Of a DNA stretch of 64,000 bases, positions 32,436 through 43,310 are shown piece after piece. A program made the translations under genes and the position numbers. Position 1 is the stretch's first letter. Every line of letters begins with the position of its first letter. The notes under the pieces are model-generated. The model was not told where the DNA came from and did not search any database. It saw nothing but the letters and a program-made list of their open reading frames with translations. Source of the stretch: Herbaspirillum chlorophenolicum (GTDB taxonomy: Bacteria; Pseudomonadota; Gammaproteobacteria; Burkholderiales; Burkholderiaceae_D); the NCBI RefSeq assembly GCF_001189955.1, contig NZ_LFLT01000024.1, forward strand, positions 16,973 to 80,972. The letters run 5' to 3'.

Positions 32436-34459
32436 GCGATCACCTCGCCGCGCGACAGCGCCAATTCACGCACCGAGTCCACGAAAACTTCGGCCCGATG
32501 CGCGTAGTTGCGGAACATGTCGAGGCTGGCGCAAGCCGGCGAGAGCAGGACGATTTCACCCGCGCGCGCCATGTCGCCCGCCTTCTGCACGGCCTCTTCC
32601 AGGGTCGCGCAATCGATCAATTCAACGCCGGTATCGGCCAGCGCCGCGCGCACGGCCGGGCCGTCGCGCCCGATCAGGAACACGGCACGGCCGTATTTCT
32701 CCACCGGCAGCGCCAGCGGCGAAAAATCCTGGCCCTTGCCGTCGCCGCCGGCGATCAGCAGGATGCGGTTGGGACGGCCGCCCAGACCAAGCCCGTTCAA
32801 CGCCGCCACCGTGGCGCCGACGTTGGTGCCCTTGCTGTCGTCGTAATACTCGACCTCCTGCACCACTGCCACCAGTTCCACGCGATGCGGTTCGCCGGTG
32901 TAGTCGCGCAAGCCGTGCAACAGCGGCGCCATCGGCAAGTCGATGGCACGGCATAAGGCCAAAGCCGCCAGCGCATTCATCGCATTGTGCGCACCGCGGA
33001 TCTTGAGCGCATCGGCCGGCATCAGGCGCTTGAGCGTCACCGGTGGCGGCACCAGCTCCTTCTGCTTGCGCCGCCGCTTGCCTTCCGGCTGCTCGTCGTC
33101 TTCATGCACGAAAGCATTGGCCAGCCACAGCATGCCGTTGTCGTTGATCAGCCCGAAGCTGTCCGGCGTGGACGGCTCGTCCAGCCCGAACGAGGAGACC
33201 GGTGCGGTGGCCGACGCCATCTGCATCACTGCCGCATCGTCGCGGTTGAGCACGCGCACGGTGCGTTCGCCGAAGATGCGCGCCTTGTCGCCGGCATAGG
33301 CTTGCATGCTGCCGTGCCAGTCGAGGTGGTCTTGCGTGACGTTGAGCACGGTAGCGGCATCGGCCTGCAGGCTATGCGTGGTATGCAGCTGGAAGCTGGA
33401 CAACTCCAGCACCCAGGCCTGCGGCATCGAGCCGCGGTAGGTCGGTTCCGGCGGCGGGGGCGGCGGCACGTCGGCCAGCGCATGTTCTTCGGCCGTGCGC
33501 GAGACCGCCATGAAATCGTCCAGGTTCATCGCCTCGACCTCATTGCCCGCAGCATCGGCTTGCAAGCCGGCGTCTGCGGATTTTTCGTCATTGGCGGCTT
33601 CGGACGACAGATGCTCGACGCCTTCGCTGATTTCGGTGGCGACCGTGGCCTGTTCTTCGTGCAGCGCGTGTACGGCGGCAGGTTCAGATTCGACCGCTTG
33701 CTCGCCCTGCGGCAGCGTGTCCAATTGCATGTCGTTGGCGGCCGGCGACTCCGCTTCCGGGGCCGGCACTGCGATCGCCGCATCGCCCTCGATGCGTGCC
33801 TCGGCCTTCTTGCGCTGGGCAACCTCCGCGGCTTCCTGTGCGGCCAGTTCGGCCTGCCGCGCAGCTTCCGCCTCGGCTTCAGCGGCCGCCTGGGCAGCGT
33901 CGATGGCATCCTGCACGGCCAGTTCGGCCAGGAATACCTTGTCCTTGATCACCGCTTCGCGCAGCACGTCCAGCGCGGCCGGGCTGATGTTGCCCGCCAC
34001 CCGCACCGACAGGCCGGCACGCTGGCACAGCATGCCGGTCAGGCTGGTCACGGTGGTCTTGCCATTGGTGCCGGTCACGGCCAGCACCTTGGGCTTGTAG
34101 AGGGTTTCTTCGCGCAAGGCGGCCAGCGCCTGGGCGAACAGCTCGATCTCGCCCCACAGCGGCAAGCCGCGCTCGGCAATGGCCGGCATCAGCGGTGCCA
34201 GCTCGCCGTTCGGCGCCAGGCCTGGGCTGACGGCGACGAAATCCACGCCTTCCAGCAATTCGGGCGACAACGGGCGACCCAGCACGGCTTCGGCCTCCGG
34301 CGCATCGGCACGCAGGGCGGCCAGGCGCTCGGCCAGTGCCGCCTCGCCGCGCGTGTCGGCCACGCGCACGCCGGCGCCGCAGTAGACCAGCCACCGCGCC
34401 ATTGCCAGGCCGGACTCGCCGAGTCCGAGCACCAGTACGTGTTTGCCCGAGTAATTCAT
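32432..34459 (-). CDS. murD: UDP-N-acetylmuramoylalanine--D-glutamate ligase with large internal insertion
   Basis: Adds D-Glu to UDP-MurNAc-L-Ala in the cytoplasm. At 675 residues it is far longer than the usual 440-510. The N-terminal domain ([17 protein letters not shown]), P-loop TGTNGKTT (129-136) and [10 protein letters not shown] are normal. Then about residues 168-346 form an extra block: an Ala/Glu-rich probable helix (about 181-223), an acidic low-complexity stretch and a VPPPPPPEP segment. The ligase resumes with [10 protein letters not shown] (349-358), [19 protein letters not shown] and the C-terminal [12 protein letters not shown], so all catalytic parts remain in frame. The ATG at 34459 has GAAAGAAG upstream. 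It overlaps ftsW by four bases. Confidence 0.93.
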   Translation of the reverse strand: MNYSGKHVLVLGLGESGLAMARWLVYCGAGVRVADTRGEAALAERLAALRADAPEAEAVLGRPLSPELLEGVDFVAVSPGLAPNGELAPLMPAIAERGLPLWGEIELFAQALAALREETLYKPKVLAVTGTNGKTTVTSLTGMLCQRAGLSVRVAGNISPAALDVLREAVIKDKVFLAELAVQDAIDAAQAAAEAEAEAARQAELAAQEAAEVAQRKKAEARIEGDAAIAVPAPEAESPAANDMQLDTLPQGEQAVESEPAAVHALHEEQATVATEISEGVEHLSSEAANDEKSADAGLQADAAGNEVEAMNLDDFMAVSRTAEEHALADVPPPPPPEPTYRGSMPQAWVLELSSFQLHTTHSLQADAATVLNVTQDHLDWHGSMQAYAGDKARIFGERTVRVLNRDDAAVMQMASATAPVSSFGLDEPSTPDSFGLINDNGMLWLANAFVHEDDEQPEGKRRRKQKELVPPPVTLKRLMPADALKIRGAHNAMNALAALALCRAIDLPMAPLLHGLRDYTGEPHRVELVAVVQEVEYYDDSKGTNVGATVAALNGLGLGGRPNRILLIAGGDGKGQDFSPLALPVEKYGRAVFLIGRDGPAVRAALADTGVELIDCATLEEAVQKAGDMARAGEIVLLSPACASLDMFRNYAHRAEVFVDSVRELALSRGEVIA

Positions 34460-34553
34460 TCTTCTTTCCAGCTCACTTCCAATTCGATCAACTGCCAAGG
34501 GCGCCGCCTTGCATCGCTTGCGAGGGGCGCCGTGTTCTCCATCTTCGCTCCGG

Positions 34554-35723
34554 TCAACGCAGCTTCAGCGTCGACAGGCCCACCAGCACCAGCATCATGG
34601 TGATGATCCAGAACCGCACCACCACCTGGGTTTCCTTCCAGCCCTTCTGCTCGTAGTGATGGTGCAGCGGCGCCATCAGCAACACGCGGCGGCCGGTGCC
34701 GAAGCGCTTCTTGGTGTACTTGAAATAGGCCACCTGGATCATCACCGACAGTGTCTCCACCACGAAGATGCCGCCCATGATGAACAGCACGATTTCCTGG
34801 CGCACGATCACGGCGATGGTGCCCAGCGCGCCGCCCAGCGCCAGCGCGCCGACATCGCCCATGAACACTTGCGCCGGGTAGGCGTTATACCAAAGGAAAG
34901 CCAGGCCCGCGCCACCCATGGCGCCGCAGAAGATCAGCAATTCGCCGGCGCCGGGGATATGCGGGATGAACAGGTATTTGGCGTAGTTGGCACTGCCGGT
35001 CAGGTAAGCGAACAGGCCCAGCGCGGCGCCTACCAGCACGGTCGGCATGATGGCCAGGCCATCCAGGCCGTCGGTCAGGTTGACCGCGTTGCTAGTGCCG
35101 ACGATGACGAAATAGGTCAGCGCGATGAAGCCCCACACGCCCAGCGGATAGCTCACGCTCTTGAAGAACGGCACGATCAGGTCGGCCTTGGGCGGCAGGT
35201 CGAGGCTGAAGCCGGACTGCACCCAGGCCACGAACAAGTCGATCACCTTCATGTTGCTCACCTCGGACACCGAGAAGGCCAGATAGACCGCAGCCACCAG
35301 GCCGATCAGCGATTGCCAGAAATACTTTTCGCGCGAGCGCATGCCTTGCGGGTCGCGGTACACCACCTTGCGGTAGTCGTCGACCCAGCCGACCGCGCCG
35401 AAACCGAGCGTGACGATCAGCACGATCCAGACGAAACGGTTGGACAGGTCGGCCCACAGCAAGGTCGAGACGCCGATGCCGATCAGGATCAGCACGCCGC
35501 CCATGGTCGGGGTGCCGGACTTGATCAGGTGGGTCTGCGGACCATCGGTGCGCACCGCCTGGCCGACCTTCATGCGCGTCAGCATGCGGATCACCGCCGG
35601 GCCGGCAATCATGCCGATCAGCAAGGCGGTCAGCGTGGCGAACACCGCGCGGAAGGTGATGAAGCTGAACAGGCGCAAGAAGCCGAAGTCCTGTTGAAAA
35701 TTCTGAGCGAGCCAGACCAGCAT
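34554..35723 (-). CDS. mraY: Phospho-N-acetylmuramoyl-pentapeptide transferase
   Basis: Inner-membrane enzyme making lipid I from UDP-MurNAc-pentapeptide and undecaprenyl phosphate. The 389-residue, roughly ten-helix protein has [18 protein letters not shown] with the catalytic aspartates, [10 protein letters not shown], and the [13 protein letters not shown] signature. The ATG at 35723 lies one base after the murF stop; an in-frame extension upstream overlaps murF and is not needed. Confidence 0.97.
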   Translation of the reverse strand: MLVWLAQNFQQDFGFLRLFSFITFRAVFATLTALLIGMIAGPAVIRMLTRMKVGQAVRTDGPQTHLIKSGTPTMGGVLILIGIGVSTLLWADLSNRFVWIVLIVTLGFGAVGWVDDYRKVVYRDPQGMRSREKYFWQSLIGLVAAVYLAFSVSEVSNMKVIDLFVAWVQSGFSLDLPPKADLIVPFFKSVSYPLGVWGFIALTYFVIVGTSNAVNLTDGLDGLAIMPTVLVGAALGLFAYLTGSANYAKYLFIPHIPGAGELLIFCGAMGGAGLAFLWYNAYPAQVFMGDVGALALGGALGTIAVIVRQEIVLFIMGGIFVVETLSVMIQVAYFKYTKKRFGTGRRVLLMAPLHHHYEQKGWKETQVVVRFWIITMMLVLVGLSTLKLR

Positions 35724-35724
35724 G

Positions 35725-37194
35725 CTAATGGGTCTCCTGTTGATGTTGCGTGTTGGATTCAACGTTGACCAGATGCTGTACAACTCGCTCCATCTTCATG
35801 AAGCGTGAACCTTTTACCAAAATGCTCGCGCCTTGCGGTGCGGCCTGCTCGACTGCGGTATTCAGCGCGTCGATGTCGGCGAAGTGGACGGCCATACCAA
35901 CCGGCATCGTCGCTTCGCCCGGTGTTTTTTCATACGCCTGCACTGCATGGCGCATCAGCTCGCCCAAACCGAACAGGCGGGAGACGCCGCGCTGGCGGGC
36001 ATAGATGCCAATCTCTCGGTGGAACTGCGGCCCCTGGTCGCCGACCTCGCCCATGTCGCCCAGCACCAGCACACGCGGCCCATCGATGCCGGCCAGCACA
36101 TCGATGGCGGCGCGCACCGAATCCGGATTGGCGTTGTAGGTGTCGTCGATCACCAGCGCGCCGCTTTTTGCGGTCTTGCGCTGCAGGCGGCCGTTGACGG
36201 GCGCGAAGCTTTCCAGCCCGCGCACCACGGCATCCACCGGGATCCCCGCGCCCAGCGCGCAAGCCGCCGCCGCCAGCGCGTTGCGCACATTGTGTTCGCC
36301 GACCGCGGCCAGTTCCACCTTGAAGTGCGCCGGCGGCACCGCGATGTCCTTGACCGTCACTTGCAGCGTGCTGCCGAAAGCGCTGGGCTTGTAGGTGGCG
36401 CCGACATCGGCAGAGTCGTTCAAGCCGAATGTCAGTACGCGGCGCGTGCCGGCTTCCTCGCGCCACAGCGGCGTGAAATCGTCATCGGCCGGGAACACCG
36501 CCACGCCATCGGCCGGCAAGTGACGGATCACCGCACCGTTCTCGCGCGCGACAGCCTCGACCGTGGCCATGAATTCCTGGTGCTCGCGCTGGGCGTTGTT
36601 GACCAAACCCAGCGTCGGTTGCGCGATGCGTGACAAGACAGCGATCTCGCCCGGATGGTTCATTCCCATCTCGATCACGGCCGCCCGGTGCGACGGCTGC
36701 AAACGGAACAAGGTCAGCGGCACGCCGATCTCGTTGTTGAAATTGCCGCGCGTGCCCAGGTAGCCGTCCTCGCCGAAAGCAGCGGCAAGGATGGAGGCGA
36801 TCATTTCCTTGACCGTGGTCTTGCCGTTGCTACCGGTCACGCCGATCACCGGCACCTTATAGAGAGAACGCCAGCCGTGGGCGATCTGGCCCAATGCGGC
36901 GCGGGTATCGGGTACGACGATGGCGGGAACGGCCAACCCTTGCGGCACGCGTTCGACCACCACGGCGGCGGCGCCTTGCGCGACCACGGCATCGAGGAAG
37001 TCATGCGCGTCGAAACGCTCGCCGCGCAGCGCGACGAACACGTTGCCGGGCTTGACCGCGCGGCTGTCGGTGACCACGTCGTTGAGTTCCAGCACGCCGG
37101 CCGGGGCATTGACCACGGTCGGTACATGATGCGCGGAAGCGGCCGCCTCGGCGGCACGGATCCATTCCAGCATCTGCTTGAATTCGAACCGCAT
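35725..37194 (-). CDS. murF: UDP-MurNAc-tripeptide--D-alanyl-D-alanine ligase
   Basis: Adds the D-Ala-D-Ala dipeptide to UDP-MurNAc-tripeptide. The 489-residue protein has the [21 protein letters not shown]-terminal motif, the ATP loop [24 protein letters not shown], and the [10 protein letters not shown] segment of the C-terminal domains. The frame is open into murE, but the ATG at 37194 overlaps the murE TGA (ATGA) like its neighbours. Confidence 0.97.
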   Translation of the reverse strand: MRFEFKQMLEWIRAAEAAASAHHVPTVVNAPAGVLELNDVVTDSRAVKPGNVFVALRGERFDAHDFLDAVVAQGAAAVVVERVPQGLAVPAIVVPDTRAALGQIAHGWRSLYKVPVIGVTGSNGKTTVKEMIASILAAAFGEDGYLGTRGNFNNEIGVPLTLFRLQPSHRAAVIEMGMNHPGEIAVLSRIAQPTLGLVNNAQREHQEFMATVEAVARENGAVIRHLPADGVAVFPADDDFTPLWREEAGTRRVLTFGLNDSADVGATYKPSAFGSTLQVTVKDIAVPPAHFKVELAAVGEHNVRNALAAAACALGAGIPVDAVVRGLESFAPVNGRLQRKTAKSGALVIDDTYNANPDSVRAAIDVLAGIDGPRVLVLGDMGEVGDQGPQFHREIGIYARQRGVSRLFGLGELMRHAVQAYEKTPGEATMPVGMAVHFADIDALNTAVEQAAPQGASILVKGSRFMKMERVVQHLVNVESNTQHQQETH

Positions 37195-38729
37195 CACGCG
37201 CCCCCCATCATGGTCGAGCGCGCGGCCAAGGCCAGCGCGACATGGTCGGCATCGAGGAAGGGCAGCTTCTTGCCGGCGATTTCCTGATAAGCCTCGTGGC
37301 CCTTGCCGGCCAGCAGTACCACGTCGGCCTTGGTGGCATGGCGGATCGCCCAAAGAATGGCGCCGGCGCGGTCTTCCAGGATCACCGGCTCGATGCGGCT
37401 GATGCCGGCGCGGATCTGGGCGATGATGGCCTTGGGATCTTCGCTGCGCGGATTGTCGCTGGTCAGGACCACATGGTCGGCCTGTTCGGAAATCTGGCCC
37501 ATCTGCGGGCGCTTGCCCGGATCGCGGTCGCCGCCGCAACCGAACACGCACCACAGCTCGCCGCCGCGCTGGGTCGAGACCTGGCGCAAGGTGGTCAGGG
37601 TCTTGTCGAGCGCATCGGGCGTGTGCGCATAATCGATCACGATCAGCGGCACATCCGGCCCACCGAACTGCTGCATGCGGCCCGGCGCGGCGCTCAGCGC
37701 ACCGGCGGCAGCGACCACGGCATCCCAGGCCACGCCCTTGGCCAGCAACACGCCCATGATGCCCAGCACATTGCTGACATTGAAGCGGCCCACCAATTGA
37801 GTCTTGACCTGGCCGCTGCCGAACGGCGAATCGACCTGGAACACGGTACCGGCATGGCTGCTGCGAATATTGCCGGCGCGCAGCACGGGAACGCCCGCTG
37901 CCTGTTCGGAAACAGTGTCTTCCAGCGCATAGCCGATCAGTTGGACCTGGCGCGCCTGCACCAGCGGCACCAGGCGCACGCCCATCGGGTCGTCGAGGTT
38001 GACCACTGCGTGCTTGAGGCCGTCCCATTCGAACAGCTTGCGCTTGGCGGCTTCATAGGACGCCATGTCGCCGTGATAATCGAGATGGTCGCGCGTGAAA
38101 TTGGTGAACAACGCCACGTCCACATGCATGCCGTTCATGCGCCCCTGCTCCAGCCCGATCGAGGAGGCCTCGATCGCCAGGGCGCCGACCTTGGCCCTGG
38201 CCAGGATTGCGAGATTGCGTTGCAGCAGCACGGCGTCCGGCGTGGTGTAGCCGGTGACATCGAACGCCTGGGCGCGGCCGCCAAGGAAGGTGCCGACGCC
38301 AAGGGTGCCGACCACGCCCGCCAGGCCCGCGCCGGGCAAGCGTGACAGCGCGGAGCCCAGCCACCAGGCGCAGGAAGTCTTGCCGTTGGTGCCGGTGACG
38401 GCCACGGTAAACATGTCCTGGTCCGGCTGGCCGTACCAGTCGGCGGCGATGTCGCCCGCCAATGTCTTGAGGTCATCAACCGCCAGGCCCGGCACGCCAA
38501 GATGTTCCGGCCAGGCGAAGCCGGCCGCCTCATAAACTACGGCGGCGGCGCCGCGCTCGACGGCATCCTCTATATAAGAGCGGCCATCGGCGTCGCCCAC
38601 GTAGGCGAAGAACACGTCGCCCGGCTCCACCCGGCGCGAATCGGCGGTCAGTTGCGCACCGGCGGCAATGGCTGCGTTCGACCGCAGCCAGTTGGCGATG
38701 TCCTTGACGTTAAGCGCTCGCGGGGCCAT
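37194..38729 (-). CDS. murE: UDP-MurNAc-dipeptide--meso-diaminopimelate ligase
   Basis: Adds the third stem-peptide residue. The 511-residue protein has the ATP loop [10 protein letters not shown], the NFTRDHLDYHG segment and a DNPRSEDP motif; DNPR is the known signature for meso-diaminopimelate (rather than lysine) selection, as expected for a Gram-negative wall. Start and stop overlap ftsI and murF by one base each. Confidence 0.97.
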   Translation of the reverse strand: MAPRALNVKDIANWLRSNAAIAAGAQLTADSRRVEPGDVFFAYVGDADGRSYIEDAVERGAAAVVYEAAGFAWPEHLGVPGLAVDDLKTLAGDIAADWYGQPDQDMFTVAVTGTNGKTSCAWWLGSALSRLPGAGLAGVVGTLGVGTFLGGRAQAFDVTGYTTPDAVLLQRNLAILARAKVGALAIEASSIGLEQGRMNGMHVDVALFTNFTRDHLDYHGDMASYEAAKRKLFEWDGLKHAVVNLDDPMGVRLVPLVQARQVQLIGYALEDTVSEQAAGVPVLRAGNIRSSHAGTVFQVDSPFGSGQVKTQLVGRFNVSNVLGIMGVLLAKGVAWDAVVAAAGALSAAPGRMQQFGGPDVPLIVIDYAHTPDALDKTLTTLRQVSTQRGGELWCVFGCGGDRDPGKRPQMGQISEQADHVVLTSDNPRSEDPKAIIAQIRAGISRIEPVILEDRAGAILWAIRHATKADVVLLAGKGHEAYQEIAGKKLPFLDADHVALALAARSTMMGGA

Positions 38730-40507
38730 TACATGCTCTCCTCAAGCGGTTCTTTGGGAATGATGATGTTGGTCACGCTGGAGTCCGGCGGCACGTTCAG
38801 CGCACGCAGCGCATTGGCGGCCACGTTGGCGAACACCGGGCCAGCCACCGGGCCGCCGTAGTGCTGGCCCTGGGGCTCGTCGATCATGACCGAGATGATC
38901 AGGCGCGGATCGGACATCGGCGCGATGCCGGAGAACGAGGCCACGTACTTGCGCACGTACTTGCCGCCTTCGATCTTGTAGGCGGTGCCGGTCTTGCCGC
39001 CGACGCGGTAGCCCGGCACCTGGGCTTGCGGCGCGGTGCCGCCGGGGGCGACCACGGTTTCCAGCATGCGGCGCATCTGCAGCGCGGTGTTTTCAGAGAT
39101 CACGCGCTGGCCGATCGGCGAATCGTTCACCTTGGTGAACGACAGCGGGATGATGTCGCCGTTGCGGGCGAAGATCAGGTAGGCGTGGGCCAGCTGGATC
39201 AGCGACACCGAAATGCCGTGGCCGTAGCTCATCGTGGCCTGTTCGATCGGACGCCAGGATTTGTAGGGACGCACGCGGCCGGCCACCGCGCCGGGGAAGC
39301 CGAACTTGGGCTGCTGGCCGAAACCGACCGTGGTGAACATTTCCCACATCTCTTCCGGCGGCATTTGCAGCGCGATCTTGGCGGTGCCGATGTTGGACGA
39401 TTTCTCGATGATCTGCGCCACCGTCAGCGGACCGTGGGCATGCGAGTCGCCGATGGTCGCTGTGCCGATGGTCATCTTGCCGGGCGCGGTCTGGAACACC
39501 GTGGAAGGCGTGACGCGCTTGGTATCCAGCGCCAGCGCCACGGTGAACGGCTTCAGGGTCGAACCCGGTTCGAAGGTGTCGGTGACGACGCGGTTGCGCA
39601 ACTGCGCGCCGGTCAGCACCGAACGGTCATTTGGATTGTAGGTCGGCATGTTGGCCAATGCCAGCACTTCGCCGGTCTTGGCATCAACCACGATGATGCC
39701 GCCGGCCTTGGCCTTGAACTTGTCGACCGCCTCTTTCAACTGGGTGAAGGCGATGTACTGGATCTTGCTGTCGATGGACAAGGTCAGGTCGCGGCCGTCG
39801 TGCGGATCGCGGATGGACTCGATGTCCTCCACGATGCGGCCCAGGCGGTCCTTGATGACGCGGCGGCTGCCGGTCACGCCGGCCAGCGTCTTCTGCGCGG
39901 CCAGCTCCATGCCGTCCTGGCCGGCGTCTTCGATATTGGTGAAGCCGACCACGTGCGCCATCACCTCACCCTCGGGGTAGAAGCGCTTGTATTCCTTGCG
40001 GGTCTCGATGCCGGGAATGCCGAGCTTGACGATCTTGTCGGACGTATCCTGCTCCACCTGGCGCTTGAGGTAGACGAAGCTGCGGTCGGAATCGAGCTTC
40101 TTGCGCAGGTCGGCGTCGCTCATCTCCAGCAGCTTGGCCAGTTCGCGCAGCTTGTCCTTGGGCGCGGCCTGCACGTCTTCGGGGATGGCCCAGATCGCCT
40201 TGACCGGCACTGAAGACGCCAGCACCTGGCCGTTACGGTCGGTGATCTTGCCGCGCGTGGCCGGCAGTTCCAGCGTACGCGCGTAGCGCGAAGCGCCCTG
40301 CTTTTGCAGGAAATCGGTCGATACGCCCTGCAGCCACAGCGCGCGCAGGATCAGCGCCACGAAGGCGACGAACAGCACAAACAGCACGAAGCGCGAACGC
40401 CAGGCCGGCAGTTTCACCTGCAGGATGGGGTTGGAAGAAAACGCCACTCCCTTGGAGGCGGCGACGCGGCCACCGGAGAGATTGGGGCGCGGGGGCATGC
40501 GGGTCAT
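38729..40507 (-). CDS. ftsI: Septal peptidoglycan transpeptidase FtsI (PBP3)
   Basis: Class B penicillin-binding protein cross-linking septal peptidoglycan with FtsW. The 592-residue protein has a cytoplasmic tail, one membrane segment (about residues 38-60), the pedestal domain starting RGKITDRNGQVLA, and the transpeptidase domain with Ser316 in STLK, SSN (370-372) and a KTGTA motif. The ATG at 40507 overlaps the ftsL TGA. The open frame upstream runs through ftsL in another frame. Confidence 0.97.
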   Translation of the reverse strand: MTRMPPRPNLSGGRVAASKGVAFSSNPILQVKLPAWRSRFVLFVLFVAFVALILRALWLQGVSTDFLQKQGASRYARTLELPATRGKITDRNGQVLASSVPVKAIWAIPEDVQAAPKDKLRELAKLLEMSDADLRKKLDSDRSFVYLKRQVEQDTSDKIVKLGIPGIETRKEYKRFYPEGEVMAHVVGFTNIEDAGQDGMELAAQKTLAGVTGSRRVIKDRLGRIVEDIESIRDPHDGRDLTLSIDSKIQYIAFTQLKEAVDKFKAKAGGIIVVDAKTGEVLALANMPTYNPNDRSVLTGAQLRNRVVTDTFEPGSTLKPFTVALALDTKRVTPSTVFQTAPGKMTIGTATIGDSHAHGPLTVAQIIEKSSNIGTAKIALQMPPEEMWEMFTTVGFGQQPKFGFPGAVAGRVRPYKSWRPIEQATMSYGHGISVSLIQLAHAYLIFARNGDIIPLSFTKVNDSPIGQRVISENTALQMRRMLETVVAPGGTAPQAQVPGYRVGGKTGTAYKIEGGKYVRKYVASFSGIAPMSDPRLIISVMIDEPQGQHYGGPVAGPVFANVAANALRALNVPPDSSVTNIIIPKEPLEESM

Positions 40508-40772
40508 TTGCCCCCCACGGTGAGATATTGGGTGCGGGCCGCCGTCAGCGGCATCATGCCGAGGTCGCGCCGGGCCAGCTCTTCGATGCGGGCATTCTTG
40601 CCCAGCGTGGACTGGTCCAGCTGCAGCTGCGCCCAATCGACGTCGAGCTGGCGCGACGCCGTTTGCGCGCGTTCCAGCTCGATGAAAAGACTGCGTGCCT
40701 TATATTGGGAGCTGACCACCGACAGGGCGCACCCTACCAGCATGATGGTCAGGAGAATGCACAGGCGCCCGG

Positions 40773-40776
<4 letters not shown>
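40504..40776 (-). CDS. ftsL: Cell division protein FtsL
   Basis: Small bitopic divisome protein, partner of FtsB and FtsQ. The 90 residues consist of a very short N-terminus, a membrane segment (about 4-24) and a heptad-like coiled coil ([32 protein letters not shown]). Position between rsmH and ftsI, with four-base overlaps on both sides, supports the call because sequence conservation of FtsL is low. Confidence 0.92.
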
Positions 40777-41738
<962 letters not shown>

Positions 41739-41749
41739 CTCGCCGGCCG

Positions 41750-42178
41750 TCAGAAGGAAAAATTATTCAACACATCGGGCATGCCCGCCGCGACCGCTTC
41801 CGATTCGCTCTCGGCCAGCTTGGCGGCATCCCAGATTTCAAAATGGCTACCCATGCCCAGCAGCATCACGTCGCGCTGCAGGCCGACCGCGGCGCGCAAC
41901 TCCGGCGCGACCAGGATGCGGCCGGCGGTATCGAGCTCAACATCGGAAGCATTGCCGAGGAAGATGCGCTGCCATGCGCGTGCCGACATCGGCCAGGCCG
42001 CGATCTGCTCGCGATGAGCTTCCCAGGTCGGGCGCGGGAAGAACAGCAGGCAGCCGTGCGGGTGGCGGGTCAGCGTGACGCGTCCTTCGCACTGCACAAT
42101 CAGGGCGTCACGATGCTTGGCCGGAATGGTCATCCGTCCTTTGGCATCGAGATTGAGTGCTGACGCGCCCTGAAACAC
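41750..42178 (-). CDS. mraZ: Transcriptional regulator MraZ
   Basis: DNA-binding repressor of the dcw cluster, a SpoVT/AbrB-fold ring protein. The 142-residue protein has two copies of the DxxxR motif: [10 protein letters not shown] in the first half and [11 protein letters not shown] in the second. The start is GTG at 42178 (reading [15 protein letters not shown]), as in many MraZ proteins; the frame is open 34 codons upstream but those residues do not match the family. Its operator lies 88-122 bases upstream (see next entry). Confidence 0.95.
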   Translation of the reverse strand: MFQGASALNLDAKGRMTIPAKHRDALIVQCEGRVTLTRHPHGCLLFFPRPTWEAHREQIAAWPMSARAWQRIFLGNASDVELDTAGRILVAPELRAAVGLQRDVMLLGMGSHFEIWDAAKLAESESEAVAAGMPDVLNNFSF

Positions 42179-42265
42179 TGTGTTTATCCTGTTCGCCGTG
42201 GCGAGTGAAATTGCTGATCGGGTGTTTTGAGGTGGCAGGCGAATGCAAATAAATTCGCAAAATCT

Positions 42266-42327
42266 CCCACAAAAAAACACTTTTTGACACTGCCGCCCAC
42301 TTTAGAGGATGCACTAATACAGGTCAA
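42266..42327 (-). promoter_or_regulatory. Promoter of the dcw cluster with MraZ operator
   Basis: On the minus strand TTGACC (42322-42327) and TAAAGT (42299-42304) are 17 bases apart. Starting inside the -10 box are four units at exactly 10-base steps: GTGGGCGGCA, GTGTCAAAAA, GTGTTTTTTT and GTGGGAGATT (42300 down to 42261). E. coli MraZ binds TGGGN repeats separated by five bases, so units 1 and 4 are perfect and 2 and 3 are degenerate. Binding here would block the promoter, giving autorepression. Confidence 0.75.
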
Positions 42328-42818
42328 GCGGTATACAAGGGAAAAAACCGGGATTTTGCTAATAAAGTCAAAGACTTAGCGCACTTCCTTAAAACACCGT
42401 TTAAAGAAGTTTTCCGAGAAAAATGAAGGACTTAGGATTTACACTGAATGTGCAACCTGAGATATACACATGTGTTTATCGACAAAATTGCGTAACGACG
42501 CGGATTTGCGCGCGATGGCCACGCCGTCGGGAGCGCTTTAGGCGAACCCGGGCCTCGCTGCTTCGATGGACGAATGCCGGGATGGATTTTGCGAGTGGCA
42601 GAAGAAATCGGAATTGATTTTGCGCCGCAACTTTAGTTCGTGAAATTCAGCCATCGCTGCTTTTTTATTTTGACTAAAGCGCTTCGCTACTTTTACTATC
42701 CACGGTTTTGGAGATATCGATCGAAGACAGTTTTTTACAAAGCCGTTTTAGATGCATCGATATTTTTCAATCGTGGGCGATCCGCTCAAGTCAAATCGGC
42801 TCAAAACGCAGATAGGGC
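42328..42818. other. Long gene-free region between the dcw promoter and hupB
   Basis: About 490 bases, lower in GC than the neighbours, without a convincing gene. It holds an ACACATGTGT palindrome near 42467-42476, and an ATATCGAT / ATCGATAT pair (about 42713 and 42756) in inverted orientation that could be a binding site. Short open frames here lack ribosome-binding sites and codon bias. Confidence 0.5.
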
Positions 42819-42849
42819 TTGCTGATTCGCCGTATTACAGTGCTAAAAT
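42819..42849 (+). promoter_or_regulatory. Probable promoter of hupB
   Basis: TAAAAT at 42844-42849 with TTGCTG at 42819-42824 (19-base spacer). It lies 33 bases before the GTG start of hupB. Confidence 0.5.
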
Positions 42850-42881
42850 CTCGGCACCTTAACAGTGAAAGGAATTTTAAA

Positions 42882-43166
42882 GTGAACAAATCTGAATTGG
42901 TTGACGTTATCGCCGCCGACACCGAAATCTCCAAGGCTGCTGCCCAGCGCGCGCTGGACTCCGTCATCGAGAACATCATCAAGGCCGTTACCAAGGGCGA
43001 TACAGTGCAATTGGTTGGTTTTGGTTCTTTCTCGACTGGCAAGCGCGCAGCGCGCACCGGCCGTAATCCGCAAACCGGCGAAGAGATCAAGATCGCTGCA
43101 GCGACCACGGTCAAGTTCTCGGCTGGCAAGGCTTTCAAAGAAGCCGTGAACAAGAAGAAGAAATAA
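42882..43166 (+). CDS. hupB: DNA-binding protein HU
   Basis: Nucleoid-associated histone-like protein. The 94-residue protein reads [22 protein letters not shown] and has the GFGSF and [12 protein letters not shown] arm signature, then a lysine-rich C-terminus (KEAVNKKKK). Its start is GTG at 42882 with AAAGGA upstream; the open frame upstream begins at a less likely codon. An 18-bp perfect inverted repeat follows the stop. Confidence 0.96.
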   Translation: MNKSELVDVIAADTEISKAAAQRALDSVIENIIKAVTKGDTVQLVGFGSFSTGKRAARTGRNPQTGEEIKIAAATTVKFSAGKAFKEAVNKKKK

Positions 43167-43173
43167 TTCCCGA

Positions 43174-43210
43174 ATTTGAATGCCATGAACCTGGTTCATG
43201 GCATTCAAAT
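43174..43210. repeat. Perfect 18-bp inverted repeat after hupB
   Basis: ATTTGAATGCCATGAACC is followed after one base by its exact complement, starting 7 bases after the hupB stop. There is no T run, so it is not a classical terminator. It may stabilise the hupB mRNA end or act as a bidirectional block toward the convergent DUF1120 gene. Confidence 0.8.
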
Positions 43211-43310
43211 GTTCCCCCCTCGATATCCCCCAGCCGCCGTCGCCTGCGACGCATCCGCTCAGCATACCGGCACACGGTCGCCCTGCTTCAACCGACCATA
43301 CCTCTTCGCT

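Noticed and set aside
34460..34553. GGCGCC-containing hairpin between mraY and murD
   Set aside because: Stem is short and imperfect, with no T run, so neither terminator nor regulator can be supported.
42423..42825. Two small frames (64 and 61 codons) between mraZ and hupB
   Set aside because: No ribosome-binding sites, atypical codons, and overlap with promoter sequence.
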